This document shows positions 41,345 through 44,504 of a stretch of 44,504 nt of DNA, in pieces. The position numbers and the translations under genes are program-made. The notes under the pieces are model-generated. The model saw only the letters and a program-made list of their open reading frames with translations. It searched no databases and was not told the DNA's origin. The stretch is from NCBI RefSeq assembly GCF_958453765.1, contig NZ_CAUDZA010000017.1:1-44504 (forward strand). Direction: 5' to 3'. Position 1 is the first letter of the stretch. Every line of letters starts with the position of its first letter. This DNA is from Phascolarctobacterium_A succinatutens_B. Lineage in GTDB: Bacteria; Bacillota; Negativicutes; Acidaminococcales; Acidaminococcaceae.

Positions 41345-41434
41345 AAAAAAAGGCGTTTGCCGAAAGCTCGACAAACGCCACTGGTTCTCACAACCAGGCA
41401 TGACCTCCGTTGGAAAACGGCTACCCATGCAACT
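41345..41434 (-). ncRNA. Probable small structured RNA with its own promoter and terminator
   Basis: On the minus strand a good promoter (41441-41469) is followed by three stem-loops. GCATG (41398-41402) pairs with CATGC (41426-41430), enclosing CCGTT (41407-41411) with AACGG (41416-41420). CTGGTT (41381-41386) pairs with AACCAG (41392-41397). GGCGTTTG (41352-41359) pairs with CAAACGCC (41372-41379), with seven T after it on the minus strand. The transcript would be about 90 nt. A short reading frame with GGAGGT upstream of an ATG at 41401 runs into the terminator and past it, so it is probably not translated. The RNA family is unknown to me. Confidence 0.6.
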
Positions 41435-41440
41435 GAAATA

Positions 41441-41469
41441 ATTATAACATACAGTTAAAATAAAAACAA
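41441..41469 (-). promoter_or_regulatory. Promoter of the small RNA at 41345-41434
   Basis: On the minus strand TTGTTT (41464-41469) and TATAAT (41441-41446) are spaced by exactly 17 bases. The start would be near 41434. Confidence 0.6.
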
Positions 41470-41489
41470 GCGTTTCCTTTTCTTTGTTC

Positions 41490-41520
41490 TTGACTATCAT
41501 AGTGCTATATACTTTATAAT
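41490..41520 (+). promoter_or_regulatory. MerR-type promoter P3 of the second binding lipoprotein
   Basis: TTGACT (41490-41495) and TATAAT (41515-41520) are spaced by 19 bases. The spacer holds ATAG-TG-CTAT (41499-41508) and the same TATAT as the other three promoters. The gene start is 71 bases downstream of the -10 box. Confidence 0.78.
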
Positions 41521-41590
41521 ATAAATTGTTGTATTGTCGCATATATGTCAATACTGCAAAGGTAAAATGATGAGAATAGAGGCATAAAGC

Positions 41591-42568
41591 ATGAAGAAAA
41601 TTTTTTGTTTACTGCTGTTGCTGCTGCTTTTAGTCACAGGCTGCGGACAAGGCAGCGGCGGAAAAGACGCTGCCGCAGGCGGCAGCTACACTGTAACTGA
41701 TGAGCATGGAACAGTGACTACGTTTAAGCAGGCACCGCAAAAGGTACTGACGCTGGCGCTCAGCAGTGATGGCATAGTCATGGGCTTGGGCATGGAAGAT
41801 AAATTGGTTGCCGTCAATTATCTGGCCGATGATCCGGTAAGCTCCAACATCGTAGAGCAGGCTAAAAAAATTCAGCACAAAATCAAAAACCCTTCGGCAG
41901 AAGAGGTGCTGGCGCTGAAGCCGGACGTAGTCTTTGCCTACGATTGGAGCGACATGAACCGTGTCGAAAATTTGCGCAATCTGGGCATGAACGTCATTGT
42001 TTTGAAGGGACCAGCAACTATTGAGGATATCAGGCAAAACGTGCGCACTATCGCCAAAGCCATGCACGCCGACAGTAAGGGAGAAGAGCTGGTGAAGCTG
42101 ATGGACAGCAGACTGGCGCAGGTTAAGCAGCAGGTAGCGGCGCTCAAGCTGCAGCAGCCGAAGAAAATCGTTCTTGTTTCGCTGATGAGCTCCTACGGCG
42201 GCAAAGGCTGCATTTTTGACGACATGTGCAAGGAAGCAGGTGTTATCAACGGCGTTTCAGCTGCAGGAATCAAAAACGGCCAGCAGATTACTAAGGAAAT
42301 GCTGGTGAAGATTGATCCGGATTTACTGATAATGCCGGTGTATAACGACCATGGCAATTTTGATATCAAAAAATATAATCAGGAATTTTTAGAGGATCCA
42401 TCGCTGCAGACCATGCGCGCAATCAAAAACAAGCAGCTGTTTTATCCCAACGAGGGTTATATTTACAACTGCTCGCAGGATGTTGTCTTCGGCGTACAGG
42501 AAATCGCCCATGCTGCCTACGGCGAAGCCTTTGCTATGCAGGGGGCACAGCATTTAAGGGTGAAGTAA
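41591..42568 (+). CDS. Orphan ABC transporter substrate-binding lipoprotein
   Basis: The 325-residue protein has a lipobox (LLLVTGC) and a FecB/BtuF-type fold: TVTDEHGTVTTFKQAPQKVLTL, LALKPDVVFAYDWSD, and the C-terminal IKNKQLFYPN. It is a homologue of the lipoprotein at 30422 but clearly diverged. No permease or ATPase gene is adjacent, so it may deliver a second related ligand to the permease at 31410. Its promoter P3 places it under the same MerR-type control. Confidence 0.88.
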   Translation: MKKIFCLLLLLLLLVTGCGQGSGGKDAAAGGSYTVTDEHGTVTTFKQAPQKVLTLALSSDGIVMGLGMEDKLVAVNYLADDPVSSNIVEQAKKIQHKIKNPSAEEVLALKPDVVFAYDWSDMNRVENLRNLGMNVIVLKGPATIEDIRQNVRTIAKAMHADSKGEELVKLMDSRLAQVKQQVAALKLQQPKKIVLVSLMSSYGGKGCIFDDMCKEAGVINGVSAAGIKNGQQITKEMLVKIDPDLLIMPVYNDHGNFDIKKYNQEFLEDPSLQTMRAIKNKQLFYPNEGYIYNCSQDVVFGVQEIAHAAYGEAFAMQGAQHLRVK

Positions 42569-42581
42569 ATAGTGTAAGATT

Positions 42582-42638
42582 AAAAAACTGCACCAATCAG
42601 CATCAAATAAGATGCTGGCTAGTGCAGCTTTTAATTTT
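42582..42638. terminator. Terminator between convergent lipoprotein and MerR genes
   Basis: CTGCAC pairs with GTGCAG and an inner CAGCATC pairs with GATGCTG, with A-rich sequence before and TTTT after the stem. It could serve both converging genes. Confidence 0.75.
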
Positions 42639-43470
42639 CATCAGGCTCAACCCGTAGGGAAATCTGGTAGATATATTCTTCTGGCTTCGGTGTCATCCAA
42701 TGATTTTTAAGGGGCATAATATAAAGATTGTCTACGGCGTGCAGCTTATTACGCTGCATATAAGCTTTAAAAAACTCCGCCAACTCCTGTACATGCTCAC
42801 GGAAGGTACCCTGAAAGCGTTGTGTCATATAGAGTCCGGCAGGGCGGGTGTAGCACTCCATTTTGCCATGGTAATCGGGGTTAACACTGGAAAAGTAGGC
42901 CAGCGGTCGGCTGTATTCACCTGCCAGAAAGCAATCTTTGTCTGCCAGCCAGCCGACAGCCTTTTCCTTGAAATGCTCTTTGGAAAAAACATTCAAGTTA
43001 TGTCTGGCAAGAATTTTAATACTTTCGTCGCCGCTGCATTCCGGCGGCACAGGACTTAGCAGGAATCGCTTGCTACGGCGGAAGGTGACGGTTATCTGAT
43101 CAAGCCGGCTTTCGCGGATTTTATCCAACTGCTGAAAAACAACGTGAATATTTTTGCGTATTTTTTCGTTATGTGCAATAATTTCTTCACATTCACGGTC
43201 TTTAGCTTGTAAGAGAGCCTGCAGGCTGTCAATGCTGCGTTCTTCCAGATATTCCTTGATTTTAGATATAGGTATTCCCAGCTTGCGCATGTTCAAAATG
43301 ACCTCTAAAATCAAATACTGTTTGAGAGAGTAATGGCGGTAGTTGTTTTCAGAAATGAATTCCGGCGACAGAATTCCCATTTTATCGTAGTAGAGCAAGG
43401 TCTGCTTAGGTAGCTCAAAAAGGCCTGCCAGCTCGCCTGCTGTATAGTAAAGCTTAGAATTTTTGCTCAT
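42631..43470 (-). CDS. MerR family transcriptional regulator, paralogue 2
   Basis: The 279-residue protein closely resembles the first MerR protein in its DNA-binding part: YTAGELAGLFELPKQTLLYY, then ENNYRHYSLKQY. The C-terminal effector domain differs more (MPLKNHWMTPKPEEYIYQISL against LPLENHWFSCDCEQYVNKIF). The shared ends suggest one duplicated regulator. It is divergent from the truncated TonB receptor and promoter P4, and convergent with the P3-driven lipoprotein. It probably recognises one or more of the four 19-bp-spaced promoters. The ribosome binding site is AAGGTG. Confidence 0.9.
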   Translation of the reverse strand: MSKNSKLYYTAGELAGLFELPKQTLLYYDKMGILSPEFISENNYRHYSLKQYLILEVILNMRKLGIPISKIKEYLEERSIDSLQALLQAKDRECEEIIAHNEKIRKNIHVVFQQLDKIRESRLDQITVTFRRSKRFLLSPVPPECSGDESIKILARHNLNVFSKEHFKEKAVGWLADKDCFLAGEYSRPLAYFSSVNPDYHGKMECYTRPAGLYMTQRFQGTFREHVQELAEFFKAYMQRNKLHAVDNLYIMPLKNHWMTPKPEEYIYQISLRVEPDEN

Positions 43471-43521
43471 AAAGTATCACCTTGGTTCTTTAACACAATA
43501 CGTTGCGTAATAGTTATGTTT

Positions 43522-43550
43522 ATTATAACATTTATTAGTCAGATAGTGAA
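43522..43550 (-). promoter_or_regulatory. Candidate promoter of the second MerR gene
   Basis: On the minus strand TTCACT (43545-43550) and TATAAT (43522-43527) are spaced by 17 bases, 51 bases upstream of the start codon. Confidence 0.5.
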
Positions 43551-43638
43551 GTTGGGGAGAAAAGAGAGGCAAACTTTCCTATGGAGAAATATTTTTCTGC
43601 TAATTTATTCATAACTTCACCTATTCTTGGAAAATCGC

Positions 43639-43669
43639 TTGACTATACTATAGGTATATACCTTAGAAT
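43639..43669 (+). promoter_or_regulatory. MerR-type promoter P4 before the truncated TonB receptor
   Basis: TTGACT (43639-43644) and TAGAAT (43664-43669) are spaced by 19 bases. The spacer contains the perfect palindrome AGGTATATACCT (43652-43663). Conserved columns are the same as in P1-P3. Confidence 0.78.
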
Positions 43670-43738
43670 TCTCCTTAATGATAAACGGAGCAATTAGGCT
43701 TTAGGTTTTATATATAATTAAAATGCTTATTATAGCTT

Positions 43739-44401
43739 TTGCCAAGAGCTGCTCCGTTGGATTTGAAGATGCTGTACAATCCGTTCTATGGCAGTGAGAA
43801 GCTGAATCCTGAAGAAGGCGAAACTAAAGAAATTGGTCTTAACACACGTATTGATGACAAGACTACCTTCTCTGCTCATTATTTCCGTACAGATTCCGAT
43901 AATCTTATCGGCTTCAATAATGTTACCTGGAAGTATTACAATGCAGGCGCAGAAACGATTAAGGGCTGGGATGTTCAGCTGACTAAAGCTTTTGATAATC
44001 ACTTCAGCGCTACTGCTACATATACACATACATATATTCCGGCAGCCTCTGCAACTGTTAATCCTAACCGCAATGGCTACATTCCTAAAGGTCAATATGA
44101 TTTGACATTTAACTATGACGATACTAAATTTAACGGCAGCCTGAATATTAAAGGTATCGTAGACCGTCCCGGCAGTAAATCTAATGAGGCGCAGGTTTTA
44201 GATACCTATAAGAGTATCTGGACTGCAAATCTTGCTTTGAACTACAAGCCTGTTAAGGGTATGAATGTGTTCTTTAAGTTAAACAATCTCTTTGACCGCA
44301 TGTATACTGATATGACATATGATATGCGTAATCCTGGCGGAGTTGGCTGGTATTCACAACCGGGCCGTAACTTTGTTGCAGGTGTAGAATACACATTCTA
44401 A
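43739..44401 (+). pseudogene. C-terminal remnant of a TonB-dependent receptor
   Basis: The 220 residues match only the distal part of a TonB-dependent receptor barrel: LYNPFYGSEKLNPEEGETKEIGL, YNAGAETIKGWDVQL, FKLNNLFDRMY and the terminal GRNFVAGVEYTF. Signal peptide, TonB box, plug and the first barrel strands are missing, and a TAG stop lies just upstream in frame. The MerR-type promoter P4 is intact 70 bases before it, so an internal deletion seems to have joined promoter and 3' part. AACGGAGCA (near 43684) and TGCTCCGTT (near 43750) flank the junction region as an inverted repeat. It is most likely non-functional. The sequence differs from the receptor at 38360. Confidence 0.75.
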
Positions 44402-44504
44402 GAGCTTAATCTTTTTTCTCATACACCAGTGGTGGCATAGGCACATAAAGGCATTGGTCCAAATTTTGGGGTTGGGCTGTTACATGAGTGTGGGTGGACC
44501 TAGT

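Noticed and set aside
41321..41401. 26-codon reading frame starting MPGCENQWRLSS within the small RNA
   Set aside because: It has a good GGAGGT before its ATG, but the frame crosses the RNA terminator before its stop codon. The codons follow the stem-loop sequence, so the RNA explanation is better.
1..44504. CRISPR arrays, tRNA or rRNA genes
   Set aside because: No regularly spaced direct repeats, tRNA-like cloverleaf sequences or rRNA segments were recognised by reading the window.
44402..44504. Start of a further gene at the right edge
   Set aside because: The last 103 bases show no supported start codon with a ribosome binding site. GGTCC and GGACC near 44457-44501 form a short inverted repeat, but too little sequence remains to interpret it.

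Overview
The window looks like a chromosomal segment of a Gram-negative-type Firmicute (class Negativicutes). An Acidaminococcaceae/Phascolarctobacterium-like gut organism is my best guess, by inference only. The division and cell-wall cluster has Firmicute order (mraZ, rsmH, ftsL, murE, murF, mraY, murD, murG, murC, ddl, ftsQ, DUF881, sbp, ftsZ, nrdR), and MurE carries the meso-diaminopimelate signature DNPR. Outer-membrane proteins (a Wzi-like beta-barrel and TonB-dependent receptors) are also present, which fits a diderm Firmicute.

Layout. Bases 1-4100 hold a DUF4160/DUF2442 pair on the minus strand with the start of a third gene, a probable small structured RNA (about 649-757, minus), a Wzi-family outer-membrane protein, an inverted-repeat intergenic element, an atypical lactate/malate dehydrogenase and a DUF1858 CxxC protein. 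Bases 4200-18900 are the dcw cluster, which lacks ftsI, ftsW, murB and ftsA at their usual places. Bases 18950-25860 are housekeeping genes: pgeF, an alpha/beta hydrolase, a cyclophilin lipoprotein, and the phoH-ybeY-cdd-era-ybeX-recO block. In that block era and ybeX appear to start at non-AUG/GUG/UUG codons.

Bases 26000-44400 are the accessory and most interesting part. A tightly packed, partly overlapping operon (27041-37197) encodes a NifH-like iron protein, two NifD/NifK-like component-1 proteins, a periplasmic metal-chelate-binding lipoprotein, a FecCD-type permease, a CobN/BchH-like large chelatase and a radical SAM-SPASM protein. It is followed by a nitrilase-family amidase, a TonB-dependent receptor, a second binding lipoprotein and a truncated TonB receptor. 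Two paralogous MerR-family regulators flank the locus.

Four promoters share TTGACTAT-N2-T-N5-TATAT-N4-TA-N2-AT with 19-bp spacers, the hallmark of MerR-activated promoters. They lie in front of the nifH-like operon, the nitrilase gene, the second binding protein and the truncated receptor. My reading is one regulon for uptake and reductive processing or demetallation of a metal tetrapyrrole (or a related metal chelate). The genes of molybdenum-cofactor assembly are absent from the window, so nitrogen fixation is not suggested. Substrate and reaction are inference.
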